A DNA stretch of 64,000 bases from Phormidesmis sp963789215 (GCA_963789215.1 CAWBJY010000008.1:116323-180322); one strand, 5' to 3'; positions 34,606 through 44,233 are shown, numbered from the stretch's first letter. Numbers and translations are program-made. The notes: generated by a model from the letters alone, not told the origin.

Positions 34606-37467
34606 ATGCAGCCTACAGACCCTGACAAGTTTACCGCCAAAGCCTGGGATGCCATCGTCGAGGCCCAAGACGTAGCCCGACGCTTCCGGCAGCAGTATCT
34701 GGAGGTAGAGCACGTCACCTTAGCGATGCTAGAGCAAGCAGGGTTAGCAGATACCATCTTGACCGAAGCTGGACTAGCCCCAGAACAGGTCTTACAAGAG
34801 CTAGAAACCTTTGCCAAACGTCAGGCCAGAGTCCGCGTCGCTGTCGATAGCAATCTTTACTTAGGCCAAAGCCTAGATAGAATGCTAGACGCTGCCGAGG
34901 CGTCTCGGGTTAATCTGCAAGACGACTTAATTTCGGTCGAACATCTACTGATCGGATTCGTCGAAGATGAGCGCATTGGTCGGCGATTGCTGCGCGGCTT
35001 TGACGTAGACGCATCGCGGATGCTAGCTGCTGTTAATTCATTGCGCAAAGGCGAAGAAGAGTCTCCGGCCAGTCAGCTTGCGGGCAGTCTAGGCAGCGGA
35101 GAGGAAGACTACCCAGCGCTAAATCAGTACGGACGCGATCTCACTGAAGAAGCTCGCGGCGGCAAGCTTGATCCCGTCATCGGGCGAGACGAAGAGATTC
35201 GCCGGGTCATCCACGTCCTGTCGCGGCGCACAAAGAACAATCCGGTGCTAATTGGCGAACCCGGCGTAGGTAAAACGGCGATCGCCGAAGCCCTAGCCCA
35301 GCGCATCATCAACGGCGATGTTCCTGAATCACTCAAAAACCGTACCCTCATTTCTCTAGATGTCGGCAGTCTCATTGCCGGAGCTAAATATCGCGGCGAA
35401 TTCGAAGACCGCCTCAGATCGGTACTCAAAGAAGTCACCGAGTCGAACGGTCAAGTAGTCCTGTTCATCGACGAATTACATACGGTAGTCGGTGCAGGCG
35501 CGGGCCAAAACAACGTAGACGCGGGCAATCTGCTCAAGCCTGTACTGGCAAGAGGTGGACTGCGCTGCATTGGCGCTAGCACCATCGATGAATACCGCAA
35601 GCACATTGAGAAAGACACCGCATTAGAAAGAAGATTCCAGCAGGTATACGTCGGTCAGCCCAGCGTAGAAGACGCCGTTTCAATTTTGCGCGGACTTAAA
35701 GAACGCTACGAAGTGCACCACGGCGTTTCAATTCTAGATTCAGCCTTAGTCGCGGCGGCTACGCTGTCCGATCGGTATATCAGCGATCGCTTTCTCCCCG
35801 ACAAAGCCATCGATCTAATCGACGAAGCCGCTGCCAAGCTCAAAATGGAAATTGACTCTAAGCCCGAAGAGCTAGAGATCATCGACCGGCGGCTAATGCA
35901 GCTAGAAATGGAAAAGCTCTCTCTAGAAAGCGAGAAAGCCGCTGGTTCATTTAGCCGCACCGCCAAACAGCGTCTAAAAGGTATTAAAGAAGAGATAACG
36001 ACACTCTCTAAAGAACAAAAAGGACTAGATGAGCAGTGGCACGCCGAAAAAGAGACCCTCAGCTCTATCAGCGAACTAAAAGAAGAAGAAGAGAGAACGC
36101 GCCTGCGGATGAACCAGGCCGAAAGAGCCAACGACCTAGAGCGGGCCGCCCAGCTAAAATATGGCCGGCTAGAAGCCATTCAAACAGAACTTGAAGAACT
36201 TGAAACAAAGCTGCAAGACATGCAGACAGAAGGCGAAACCATGCTTCAAGAGCAGGTCACCGAAGCCGACATCGCCGAAATCGTCGCCCGCTGGACCGGT
36301 ATCCCCGTCAACCGGCTGATGGAATCCGAACGCCAAAAGCTCCTACAGCTAGAAAGCCATCTACACGAGCGCGTAATCGGCCAGTCCGAAGCTGTAGAAG
36401 CCGTTTCAGCCGCCATTCGCCGCGCCCGTGCGGGGATGAAAGATCCTGGCCGTCCTATCGGCTCCTTCCTATTTATGGGTCCAACTGGCGTCGGTAAAAC
36501 CGAGCTGGCTAGAGCCTTAGCCGCCTTCTTGTTCGACACAGAAGAAGCGCTAATCCGCCTAGATATGTCTGAGTATATGGAGAAAAATTCAGTCTCTCGG
36601 CTAGTGGGTGCCCCGCCTGGATACGTTGGCTACGAAGAAGGCGGACAGCTCTCCGAAGCCGTACGTCGTCGGCCTTATTCTGTTGTTTTACTCGACGAAG
36701 TTGAAAAAGCCCATGCAGATGTGTTCAACATTCTCTTACAGGTGCTAGACGATGGCCGCATCACCGACTCTCAAGGGCGCACGGTAGACTTTCGCAACAC
36801 CGTCATCGTCATGACGAGCAATATCGGCAGCGAATACATTTTAGATGTCTCAGGAGACGACTCCAAGTTTGAGGAGATGCAGACCTTGGTATTGGGCGCG
36901 CTGCGATCGCACTTCCGACCAGAATTCCTCAACCGCATCGACGATCTCATCCTCTTCCACGCGCTTAGCAAGAAGGAGCTGCGCAACATCGTCACTATCC
37001 AGCTCAAGCGCATCTACCGCCTACTCGCCGACCAAAAGATCACCCTAGAAATGTCCGAATCGGCCATAGATCACGTTGCCGATGCAGGCTACGATCCCTC
37101 CTACGGAGCGCGCCCACTCAAGCGAGCCATTCAACGCGAGCTAGAAAATCCCATTGCCACACTGATTCTAGAAAACACCTTTAGTGAAGGCAGCACCGTC
37201 ACCGTTGGCGTTAGTAAAGCAGGCGCACTCACCTTTGACGTAGAAGACCCAGAACCAGAAGCGACAGAACCAGAACCAACAAAAGCAGAGGCTTCAAAGC
37301 CAGAAATCACGGAGCCAGAAATCACGGAGCCAGAGATCGTAGAGACAGAAGCCGACTTAGAAGCGAGCGCCTCAAAAACGACAGCACCAGATAGCGCCAA
37401 AGAGAAAGGCACAGCAGAGGAAAAACCCGCTAAAAAGAAAAAAGCAGTTGCCACCTCCGAAAACTAA
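34606..37467 (+). CDS. clpB: ATP-dependent chaperone ClpB
   Basis: A 953 aa AAA+ disaggregase acting with DnaK. It has the N-terminal Clp_N repeats, NBD1 Walker A GEPGVGKT with FIDELHTVVG, a ~120-residue coiled-coil M-domain rich in Glu/Lys/Leu (which separates ClpB from ClpC), NBD2 Walker A GPTGVGKT and the D2 small domain. There is no ClpP-binding loop. The start MQPTDPDKF at 34606 fits the family. After the usual end (~residue 880) comes a ~75-residue Glu/Pro/Thr/Lys-rich tail with PEIT/TEPE repeats that other ClpB proteins lack. Confidence 0.95.
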   Translation: MQPTDPDKFTAKAWDAIVEAQDVARRFRQQYLEVEHVTLAMLEQAGLADTILTEAGLAPEQVLQELETFAKRQARVRVAVDSNLYLGQSLDRMLDAAEASRVNLQDDLISVEHLLIGFVEDERIGRRLLRGFDVDASRMLAAVNSLRKGEEESPASQLAGSLGSGEEDYPALNQYGRDLTEEARGGKLDPVIGRDEEIRRVIHVLSRRTKNNPVLIGEPGVGKTAIAEALAQRIINGDVPESLKNRTLISLDVGSLIAGAKYRGEFEDRLRSVLKEVTESNGQVVLFIDELHTVVGAGAGQNNVDAGNLLKPVLARGGLRCIGASTIDEYRKHIEKDTALERRFQQVYVGQPSVEDAVSILRGLKERYEVHHGVSILDSALVAAATLSDRYISDRFLPDKAIDLIDEAAAKLKMEIDSKPEELEIIDRRLMQLEMEKLSLESEKAAGSFSRTAKQRLKGIKEEITTLSKEQKGLDEQWHAEKETLSSISELKEEEERTRLRMNQAERANDLERAAQLKYGRLEAIQTELEELETKLQDMQTEGETMLQEQVTEADIAEIVARWTGIPVNRLMESERQKLLQLESHLHERVIGQSEAVEAVSAAIRRARAGMKDPGRPIGSFLFMGPTGVGKTELARALAAFLFDTEEALIRLDMSEYMEKNSVSRLVGAPPGYVGYEEGGQLSEAVRRRPYSVVLLDEVEKAHADVFNILLQVLDDGRITDSQGRTVDFRNTVIVMTSNIGSEYILDVSGDDSKFEEMQTLVLGALRSHFRPEFLNRIDDLILFHALSKKELRNIVTIQLKRIYRLLADQKITLEMSESAIDHVADAGYDPSYGARPLKRAIQRELENPIATLILENTFSEGSTVTVGVSKAGALTFDVEDPEPEATEPEPTKAEASKPEITEPEITEPEIVETEADLEASASKTTAPDSAKEKGTAEEKPAKKKKAVATSEN

Positions 37468-37479
37468 CGATTGCACATA

Positions 37480-37519
37480 AAAAAGGCCCTAGCGAGAACC
37501 AACTCACCAGGGCCTTTTT
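37480..37519 (+). terminator. clpB terminator
   Basis: AAAAAGGCCCT and AGGGCCTTTTT form an 11 bp stem 12 nt after the clpB stop. It can serve the convergent gene as well. Confidence 0.9.
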
Positions 37520-37542
37520 ACTATTCAACTAGTCAGTCATCT

Positions 37543-38226
37543 CTACCGGCGCGACATAAAGATGCGCAACACATACCAGAACAACAGCATCACCGAAGAA
37601 AACAGCGCTAGCGAAGCAGCCACATAGTAATCAGTTGGATAGCGCTTCATCACCTGCGAAGTTTGGTACAAAATCGCCGCACCCGCAAAAGCCACCATCG
37701 CAAACGAGAACCAAATTCCCAGCGTCAGCCCCTTAAACAAAAAGCTACAGACAATCAGGCCCAGCGCAATCATGCCAAAGATTTTCAGCGCCCCGCCTAG
37801 GAAGGAAAAATCCTGCCCAGTCGTAAAGACCACTGCCGTTAATCCAGCGAATAAAAACAGCGTCACCACTGCCGCAGAGCTAATTACGCCATCTGCATAA
37901 TAGGTGTCTGCAATCCACAAAATTGGAGCAAACATCACCGCCTCGCCCAGAACATAAATGCCCAAGCCGGTGTACTGAGCATTTATATCGCCTGCCTTGG
38001 AAGCAAAGCTGCTAGACAAATAGCCCAGAAGCATAAAGCCGCCCAGCATAGCTATCCATCCAAACTGACTGCTCGCAACAAAGTTGCCCAGTAGTTCAGC
38101 AATACCCAAAGCAAAAAGAATGAACTCTACAGCGATAAAAGCAGCCACCGCCCCTACCAAATGCAGATAGGTCTTCTTAATAAATTCCGCGCGTTCACTC
38201 GGACGAGCCTGAGCTACAACAATCAT
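37543..38226 (-). CDS. Bax inhibitor-1/YccA family membrane protein
   Basis: A 227 aa protein with seven hydrophobic segments. FIKKTYLHLVGAVAAFI opens the family domain, and GLGIYVLGEAVMFAPIL, TTGQDFSFLGGALKIF and LYQTSQVMKRYPTDYYVAASLALF are BI-1 features. Bacterial members are pH-sensitive calcium-leak channels or protease partners; the role here is unknown. Confidence 0.9.
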   Translation of the reverse strand: MIVVAQARPSERAEFIKKTYLHLVGAVAAFIAVEFILFALGIAELLGNFVASSQFGWIAMLGGFMLLGYLSSSFASKAGDINAQYTGLGIYVLGEAVMFAPILWIADTYYADGVISSAAVVTLFLFAGLTAVVFTTGQDFSFLGGALKIFGMIALGLIVCSFLFKGLTLGIWFSFAMVAFAGAAILYQTSQVMKRYPTDYYVAASLALFSSVMLLFWYVLRIFMSRR

Positions 38227-38423
38227 AAAAACCTTTCCTCGGCGTTACGCCTAAAGTCAAAAAAAGCAGAGAAAAATGCAGAGATAGAATCAACAGCGCT
38301 GTGTCTATGCAGCCTTCAATGCATCTATAGCCTCAGCTAGCAATACAGATCCTAATTCTATGGTAAAAGAATAGACTTCAGCCACAGGTCTATAATCCCC
38401 AGCGCTACCCGCGAGATAGCCGC

Positions 38424-39074
38424 TCACGATACGCCCACTTTGGGGCACATCTCGGCTATTGGGCAGCGATCGCACTTCGGCCTAGCCTGACAAATTTGCT
38501 TACCAAACGGCATTAGCAATTTATTCGCCTCCACCCAATAGTCGCTAGGTAATTTCTCCTCCAGCACCTTCGTTGTTTTCTCTGGCGTTTTCGTCTCCAC
38601 GTAGCCCCACCGGTTCATCACCCGATGCACATGAACATCCACGCTAATGTAAGGCTGATTGCAAGCGATCCCCAGCGTCAAATGAGCGCACTTTGGCCCC
38701 ACGCCCTTAAAGGCCAAAATAGTGTCAACATCGCAAGGCAAATCGCCATCGTGCTTTTCAACTATCTCCTGCGCGATCGCCAAAATCTGTTCCGCCTTCC
38801 GCTCAGCAAACGTACTCCGCTTAATCAACCCTTCAATTTCGGCCACAGAAAGCTCGCTCATCGCCTGTGGCGTATTCGCTCGATCAAACAGTTTTTTAGA
38901 AACTGGCAGGCTTACCTCATCGTAAGTTCGAATCGAGATCATACAAGAAATTAGCTGTTCAAAAGGAGATCGATAGCCTTCTTCCGCCAGTTGAAACATT
39001 GCCGCACGCGGGTAACCCTGCATCACCTCTCGCAGTCTCATAAAGGCAGCATCAACATCGAAAGTAGAAGACAT
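38424..39074 (-). CDS. nth: Endonuclease III-family DNA glycosylase
   Basis: A 216 aa base-excision repair enzyme. The helix-hairpin-helix FKGVGPKCAHLTLG carries the catalytic Lys, VDVHVHRVMNRWG the catalytic Asp, and the C-terminal CQARPKCDRCPIAEMC has the C-X6-C-X2-C-X5-C spacing of the 4Fe-4S cluster. The substrate-side residues differ from Escherichia coli Nth (PKCAH in place of RKTAN), so exact lesion preference is uncertain. Confidence 0.88.
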   Translation of the reverse strand: MSSTFDVDAAFMRLREVMQGYPRAAMFQLAEEGYRSPFEQLISCMISIRTYDEVSLPVSKKLFDRANTPQAMSELSVAEIEGLIKRSTFAERKAEQILAIAQEIVEKHDGDLPCDVDTILAFKGVGPKCAHLTLGIACNQPYISVDVHVHRVMNRWGYVETKTPEKTTKVLEEKLPSDYWVEANKLLMPFGKQICQARPKCDRCPIAEMCPKVGVS

Positions 39075-39456
39075 AATTCCGTGAGTTTGAGGCCAAACCC
39101 GATTCCAGTATAGGTAATCTACAGCCTGTCTACGGCACTTTTCATCTGTCTACAGTCAGCTCTTCCGATACCTTTTTGTTGTTGATTGCGACAATCTAAA
39201 CCCCTTTTTCTTATTTAAGCCACTACCCGGTTCCGTCCCCTAGCCAAAACACCCGATCGGTCTTACGAGCGCGATCGCTCATCAACCCACTCACCCTGCA
39301 CAAAACAATATCGCCACCGCTGGCTGTGACCCAACGAATCTTTAATCAGCTTGAACCGGTCACAGATCTATCAGCAGACAAATAAAACAAATGCCATCGG
39401 CAGACAAAATCTACCAATGGCATTTTTTCACCCATCAAAAAATTATCAATCACCCA
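39075..39456. other. Intergenic region of 382 bp between nth and the CAP gene
   Basis: Holds the nth upstream side and the terminator of the CAP-domain gene at its right end. No other gene or structure is evident. Confidence 0.4.
39389..39428 (-). terminator. Terminator of the CAP-domain gene
   Basis: AAATGCCAT and ATGGCATTT pair across a loop of about 19 bases. On the minus strand the stem is followed by TTTGTTTTATTT. A T-run is also present on the other side. Confidence 0.75.
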
Positions 39457-40854
39457 CTAATTATTCTCGTATTGAGCCTTCTCCTGATACTCGCTAGCGT
39501 AGTTCATCACGCAAACAATTCGAAAACCAGGGTGCTCCTGACAGGCCGCACCCATAGCGCTGTAGGTAGGCTCTAGCAAAGCCTGACGGTGGCCCCGGCT
39601 AGGCACGTTATCATCCACCAGTAGATTAATCAAATGCCATTCAGCAATGGTCGCCTGCCCGTAGCTAATGTTCTCGCTTGCACCATTACGCCATTCCCCA
39701 TAGCGACTAATTCGCGCAAACGGATCGCTCCCATCCGAACCATAATGACCCGTAATACCCTTACTCCCCAAATCATCTGCATGATCGCTTGCGCCAAAGC
39801 TCATACCTGGCGAAAAAGCCAAAGCACCCAACGGTTGGGATCCTCTTAAAACTGCGATCGCCTCATCCAAAGCGCTCACCCCTTCCACGACTTTCACCGC
39901 CGGACGCCCCGGCACCTTAACCAAATTTCCTTCGTAATAATCGCGAATTGCCTCCAGCCTCCGTGCATAGGCCGCCGGATTTGCCCGCATCTTATTCGTT
40001 TCCGCAACCAGCTCCTCAGACAGCCCCACCAGCTCAGACTCAGACAAATCGCCGAACCAAGCTGGATCGTTCATCGAACCCGCCCGAACAGGGCGACTAG
40101 CCGTTCTCTCATTGCCTGAGTTTGCAGCGACTAGCGCTTCACCCGAACTGACATAGCCATCTGCATAAGCAAATACGCACAGCGGTACGCCCGCCCCAAC
40201 GCCGCATACCGCCCCTACACTAGTCACATCAGAATCTAGCAACATCGCCTGAGTAGAGCGGCCGCGATTTCCATCATCAATCACCAGCGCGGCCACAATC
40301 GCCGCTGCGCTGCTGTACCGCTCGCGCAACAGCCCAATCAATTGACCATCCACAGCACCATGATGCTCAGCGCGTTCTACGGGCGTACTGCCGTCCAGTC
40401 CAGTTAGCGTAAATCTGTCATGGGCAAGTAGCTCTGCCAGATGGCCTCGAGTAGACAAAACCAGTCCAGACTCTAGAGCAAGCAAAGGCATCGGCGACTT
40501 TTCAGACAGCAAACGAATAGCCGCATCGAGCGCGCCAACGCCTTCTGTTGTCTGCACCGCCGACTCACCTGGAAACCGAAAAGCCTGGCCATCGTAATAG
40601 GGACGTAAAGTTTCTAGCCAAGCAGCATATTCTGCAGGAGACTCACGCACTCGGTTCAGCTCTGCCACAATTTCTTCTGGCGTGGCAACAGCAGTCTTAC
40701 GGCTAGCATGCAGAGTCGAAGGCGAGCTATCTACGCTCTGTAAACCTGCCGCCAACGCTGGTATAAAAGAAGAAAGTCCGCAAGTAATGGTTAAACCTAA
40801 TGCAAGTTTTAGCAGGGTAGAACGGCTCTTAATTACGCGGTGCTGACTAATCAT
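39457..40854 (-). CDS. Secreted protein with two CAP/SCP domains
   Basis: About 465 aa. With the ATG at 40854 there is a clear signal peptide (LLKLALGLTITCGLSSFIPALAAG). Two related halves follow (residues ~50-240 and ~270-465): each starts with E.VAE(L/T)NK.R..PA.YA..LE..R.YY and has L.ALA...G...A..H. The second domain keeps HYGSDGSDPFARISRYG, SENISYG and PSRGHRQALLEPTYSAMGAAC, the usual CAP signature. The first is more degenerate. An upstream ATG at 40905 is possible. CAP proteins act outside the cell; the ligand here is unknown. Confidence 0.88.
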   Translation of the reverse strand: MISQHRVIKSRSTLLKLALGLTITCGLSSFIPALAAGLQSVDSSPSTLHASRKTAVATPEEIVAELNRVRESPAEYAAWLETLRPYYDGQAFRFPGESAVQTTEGVGALDAAIRLLSEKSPMPLLALESGLVLSTRGHLAELLAHDRFTLTGLDGSTPVERAEHHGAVDGQLIGLLRERYSSAAAIVAALVIDDGNRGRSTQAMLLDSDVTSVGAVCGVGAGVPLCVFAYADGYVSSGEALVAANSGNERTASRPVRAGSMNDPAWFGDLSESELVGLSEELVAETNKMRANPAAYARRLEAIRDYYEGNLVKVPGRPAVKVVEGVSALDEAIAVLRGSQPLGALAFSPGMSFGASDHADDLGSKGITGHYGSDGSDPFARISRYGEWRNGASENISYGQATIAEWHLINLLVDDNVPSRGHRQALLEPTYSAMGAACQEHPGFRIVCVMNYASEYQEKAQYENN

Positions 40855-41474
40855 GATGTATCGATTCGGAGTAATAACAGCTAAGGAGTCAGTAATAAAA
40901 CTCATCCCCTATAACTGTTTTCGTCACTTATTCAGCCAAATACCTCAGAGTATCTACTAAGAAGCAAAAGCCACTCTCTCCGGTCTTTTTCCGGAGTTGG
41001 CGGAACAAAATGGAAAACCCCTACCGTGCCCGTCCTTCAACTCATGAGGCCAGTAAGTGCTGCTCAGTAATTTCTACTAGGCAGATCTGTATAAAATCTG
41101 CTATCTGCAAGAATCTACCAGGCAGAGAGTGCTCCTGCTCTCTTTGCATTATCAGCACCTCGCCTCTCGAATACTGAGAGCCAGATCACCAGTATTCGAT
41201 TTAAAAAGAAGCTCATCGACAAGCCACAGCAGGAAATATGGATGGCAATGACCATAGACGAGCCGTTAGTGCCAGCCAGCTTAGATGGCGAAAAAGCCTA
41301 AGCCATTAGTTAGCGCCGGGAGCACAACAATAAATTCATACCCACGTCAAACTGTAGAAAAAGCTAATAATCTACCTGTAACTGTTGATACTAAACCTCA
41401 ATCAGGTTGCGTAGACTGCAAGCGAAGAATGCAAAACTCGTCTAAACTAATCTGGCTAAACGTTTGGCTAACGC

Positions 41475-41502
41475 GCTGAACGCAATAAGCTGAACGCAAT
41501 AA
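41475..41502. repeat. 14 bp tandem duplication
   Basis: GCTGAACGCAATAA occurs twice exactly. Confidence 0.95.
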
Positions 41503-41587
41503 TTAGTAGGCAAAAGTAAGAATCTCCACTTGGTACTCTAGGCAAGCAAGATATCGCATGAGTTTTAGCTCAGGTGTGTCTGTAAGA

Positions 41588-41609
41588 TAGATAGCAAATA
41601 GATAGCAAA
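41588..41609. repeat. 11 bp tandem duplication before a start codon
   Basis: TAGATAGCAAA occurs twice exactly, ending 15 nt before the ATG at 41625. Confidence 0.93.
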
Positions 41610-41624
41610 GCACCCAAAAAGCCC

Positions 41625-43406
41625 ATGGTTTGGTCAGGACGAGGAACAGTTATCGGGTTAATTATATTATCAGCCCTCTCAATAGCCCCCACCAGTCCCG
41701 CCAAAGATGCAGAAAATCGTAGACCTATCTTCTACACAGAGCGGGCAGGTCGCATCGCCTACAGCGCAGACGGCAACGGCCCCAACCTCGACGACATTGG
41801 CTCAACGCCGCTAGGCTTAGCTATTTTGAGCGAAGCTGGCCTGCAAAACAAAGTCGTTCATTACGACTATAACTCCCACGTATGGGCTAGCCGTCCAGAA
41901 ATGGCACAGATGACCAAAAGCGCTGTAGAAAGCGCCACCCGATTTGGTTTTGACCCAAATGTCTTCATCGACGCGTTTGACGACCCAGAGCGAGCGTACA
42001 ACAGTCTTGCTAACGCTATCAATATCTCCACAGACGAAGATCCGCTTTTTTTAGTCGTAGCTGGGCCAATGGACGTAGCCTGCAAAGGCATTCTAAAGTC
42101 AGAAAAAGAAAAGCGAAAGTACGTTGTTGTGATCTCTCACTCGCAGTGGAATAACAAACATCGCTACACAGCGAGCGACTGCATTGCCTCAGAAGAGCAA
42201 GACGAAATTGCAACGCCCACCTATAGAATTAGAAACTCCAGCCGCGACATTCGACAAACAGGCGTCTGGTTCGATCAGATAGAAGATCAAGGCAAAGGAC
42301 TAGGTGCTTCTAGCTTTAGCGAATACGACTGGCTTAAAAATAGCAGCGATGCCAACCTGAAATGGATTTACGACCGCATGAAGTTGGTCTTTGACAAAAA
42401 GCCCAACCCCTCTGATGCCGGTATGCTCTTCTATCTCATCACTGGCAACGAAAACGCCACGCCCGCTATCTTAAACAACTTTTTTACTAGTCAAGCGGCG
42501 CCACTTCTCCCCGAAACAAAATCAGTCTCGAATCCATCTCCCACAACGCAAACAAAACCTGTACCCAATCAATCTATATCTGAAAAAGCAAACGTAAACT
42601 TAATAGACAACAACTTGCGACCAGTTGAAACGGCCGCCGTTTGGCTAGATGGTCAGCTGATATACCAGAAGGGCGACATCAGCAAACCCGTACCAGGCTA
42701 TTCCATTAGTCAATCTCTTTCTGCTTTAATCTTTGGCCATCTAAGACAGTTAAACAAAGTCGATTACCAAACAGTTGTTCCTAACTCAAACGAAGCAACC
42801 TACGCTCAGTTCTTGAGTATGTCTAGCAACTACAAGATAAAAGGTGCCCCCGGAGAGTCTCATGCATACAACAACGCGGCCGTTGGCTATTACAGCGAAC
42901 AGATGCAGGAATCTTTTTTCTCAGATCTCTCCGAAGTAGACACGCTAAAAGAATCGTTTATGAACGTTATCGGCGCGCAAGATCCAATTACGTACGAAGG
43001 CAGTTGGAGCGGCTGGGGCAAGGGATTTTCTATGAGCGCTCGCGACTATGGGAAAGTAGGCCAGCTATTGCTGAGCAACGGCGCATATGGCGGCAAGCAA
43101 ATTATCTCTACCGACTTTATAGAACGCCTTTATCAACCACAGGTATCCGGCCCTGCTAACTTCGATAAAGAAAGAAATAGCAAAGTCAATCAGCGCAATC
43201 TCACCACCCAGCTAGCTGGCAACTACTCTTATGGCTGGTGGATAGTTCCAACGGCAGAAGGGCCTGCGATCGCAGCTAGCGGCTACAAAGGCAAAAATCT
43301 CATCATCTTGCCCGCCAAAAATCTTGTCATCGTCGGCCTACAAGATACCAACGCCCCCTGGCAGTTCAGGCAATACATAGACGCCATACTGCCAGCTCTG
43401 AAATAA
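41625..43406 (+). CDS. Two-domain secreted protein: hydrolase-like N-terminal half plus beta-lactamase-like C-terminal half
   Basis: A 593 aa protein with an N-terminal signal-like segment (VIGLIILSALSIAPTSPAKD). Residues ~30-295 look like a nucleoside-hydrolase/DUF1593-type fold (LDDIGSTPLGLAIL, LFLVVAGPMDVACKGIL), which I assign only tentatively. Residues ~325-593 resemble class C beta-lactamase/6-aminohexanoate-dimer hydrolase proteins: YNNAAVGYYSEQM fits the YxN motif, GWGKGFSMSARDYGKVGQLLLSNG is conserved, and ASGYKGKNLIILP is the KTG-strand region. The SxxK motif is S360-I-S-Q363, so the catalytic lysine is glutamine. The domain may be inactive. Confidence 0.75.
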   Translation: MVWSGRGTVIGLIILSALSIAPTSPAKDAENRRPIFYTERAGRIAYSADGNGPNLDDIGSTPLGLAILSEAGLQNKVVHYDYNSHVWASRPEMAQMTKSAVESATRFGFDPNVFIDAFDDPERAYNSLANAINISTDEDPLFLVVAGPMDVACKGILKSEKEKRKYVVVISHSQWNNKHRYTASDCIASEEQDEIATPTYRIRNSSRDIRQTGVWFDQIEDQGKGLGASSFSEYDWLKNSSDANLKWIYDRMKLVFDKKPNPSDAGMLFYLITGNENATPAILNNFFTSQAAPLLPETKSVSNPSPTTQTKPVPNQSISEKANVNLIDNNLRPVETAAVWLDGQLIYQKGDISKPVPGYSISQSLSALIFGHLRQLNKVDYQTVVPNSNEATYAQFLSMSSNYKIKGAPGESHAYNNAAVGYYSEQMQESFFSDLSEVDTLKESFMNVIGAQDPITYEGSWSGWGKGFSMSARDYGKVGQLLLSNGAYGGKQIISTDFIERLYQPQVSGPANFDKERNSKVNQRNLTTQLAGNYSYGWWIVPTAEGPAIAASGYKGKNLIILPAKNLVIVGLQDTNAPWQFRQYIDAILPALK

Positions 43407-43456
43407 TCAAGCCTAGTAATCAAACCTAAATAATCAGACCTAAATAATCAGACCTA
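43402..43456. repeat. 13-14 bp tandem repeat x 4 between convergent genes
   Basis: Units AATAATCAAGCCTA, GTAATCAAACCTA, AATAATCAGACCTA and AATAATCAGACCTA. The first unit includes the TAA stop of the upstream gene, and the last ends at the stop of the convergent TIGR03643 gene. Confidence 0.93.
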
Positions 43457-43711
43457 ATAGTTCTTTTGATTACTAGATCTAAACCGCCCGACCTCAAATC
43501 CTCTTTTCTTAGCGTGCTTCGTCTTTCGAGCAGTCACGCGCTTGCGCCACATCTCAAAGCTAGAGCGCTTCATTTGCTTTCGCATGAGCGCGATCACATC
43601 CTTCTCTTTTAGCCCAAACTGCTGCTCAATCACCTCAAAAGTTGTTCTATCTTCCCACGCCATCTGAATCACGCGATCAACCGTTGCAGCATCTAACTCA
43701 TCCAGATTCAT
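43454..43711 (-). CDS. TIGR03643 family (DUF2805) protein
   Basis: An 85 aa basic protein. VDRVIQMAWEDRTTFEVIEQQFGLKEKDVIALMRKQMKRSSFEMWRKRV is the family pattern and contains a putative helix-turn-helix. Its function is not known. Its stop codon is at the edge of a tandem repeat array. Confidence 0.9.
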   Translation of the reverse strand: MNLDELDAATVDRVIQMAWEDRTTFEVIEQQFGLKEKDVIALMRKQMKRSSFEMWRKRVTARKTKHAKKRGFEVGRFRSSNQKNY

Positions 43712-43734
43712 ACGCGATCGCAGCCTTACTCTGT

Positions 43735-43770
43735 AACTACTTAAAAAAACTACTTAAAAAACTATCTAAG
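43735..43770. repeat. 13 bp tandem repeat, about x 3, covering a stop codon
   Basis: AACTACTTAAAAA occurs twice exactly (43735-43747, 43748-43760). A degraded third copy contains the stop codon of the cupin gene (43768-43766). Confidence 0.88.
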
Positions 43771-44215
43771 ACAAGTCTCCCGGACGAGCCGCCAAATACT
43801 CATCCCCCTTTAGTTGGATCACCATCAGCTTCGCAGGTTCGTTGCCTACGCAGCCAGACGTATGTCCCTGATTGCCATTTTCATCGGGCCGAGTGTTCTG
43901 ATCGCCCCCAAAAGACAGCTCACCTGGCCCCATTTCCACCCTCGTGCCGTCCATCGTTTCCACATACCAAACACCCGACAGCGGCACAATCCACTGCGGC
44001 CTCGGATTCTCGTGCCATTCGCCAACCCAACCTACTGGCAGCGTTGCAAATAATATCTCCGCATCGCCACTCATCAAACGATTATTCCACTGCGGGTCAG
44101 CGTCCCCGCCCATGCTTTCTTGCTTATAATCCGTTAGCTCGCACTGCGTCTGATGACTCACGCCATCGTCATCCGTCCACACGTGCCAATAGCTCAGCGT
44201 TGGTTTATCGCTCAT
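43766..44215 (-). CDS. Cupin domain protein
   Basis: A 149 aa single-domain cupin. WHENPRPQWIVPLSGVWYVETMDGTRVEMGPGELSFGGDQN covers the first cupin motif (His and Glu-like metal ligands) and the turn. The second motif is degenerate (GHTSGCVGNEPAKLMVIQL). Substrate unknown. HHL1-like gene lies just upstream. Confidence 0.82.
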   Translation of the reverse strand: MSDKPTLSYWHVWTDDDGVSHQTQCELTDYKQESMGGDADPQWNNRLMSGDAEILFATLPVGWVGEWHENPRPQWIVPLSGVWYVETMDGTRVEMGPGELSFGGDQNTRPDENGNQGHTSGCVGNEPAKLMVIQLKGDEYLAARPGDLS

Positions 44216-44233
44216 ATTCCTCCGAATTGACGG

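Larger units (their letters stand above)
40906..41624. other. Intergenic region of 719 bp with short repeats
   Basis: No recognisable gene. A 64-codon frame at 41285-41479 and a shorter overlapping one near 41238 lack family features. Two tandem duplications (41475-41502 and 41588-41609) are inside it. A weak hairpin AGAGAG...CTCTCT lies near 41125-41145. Confidence 0.45.

Noticed and set aside
41285..41479. 64-codon plus-strand frame in the 719 bp gap
   Set aside because: No family resemblance, no clear ribosome-binding site, and its stop lies beside a non-coding tandem duplication.
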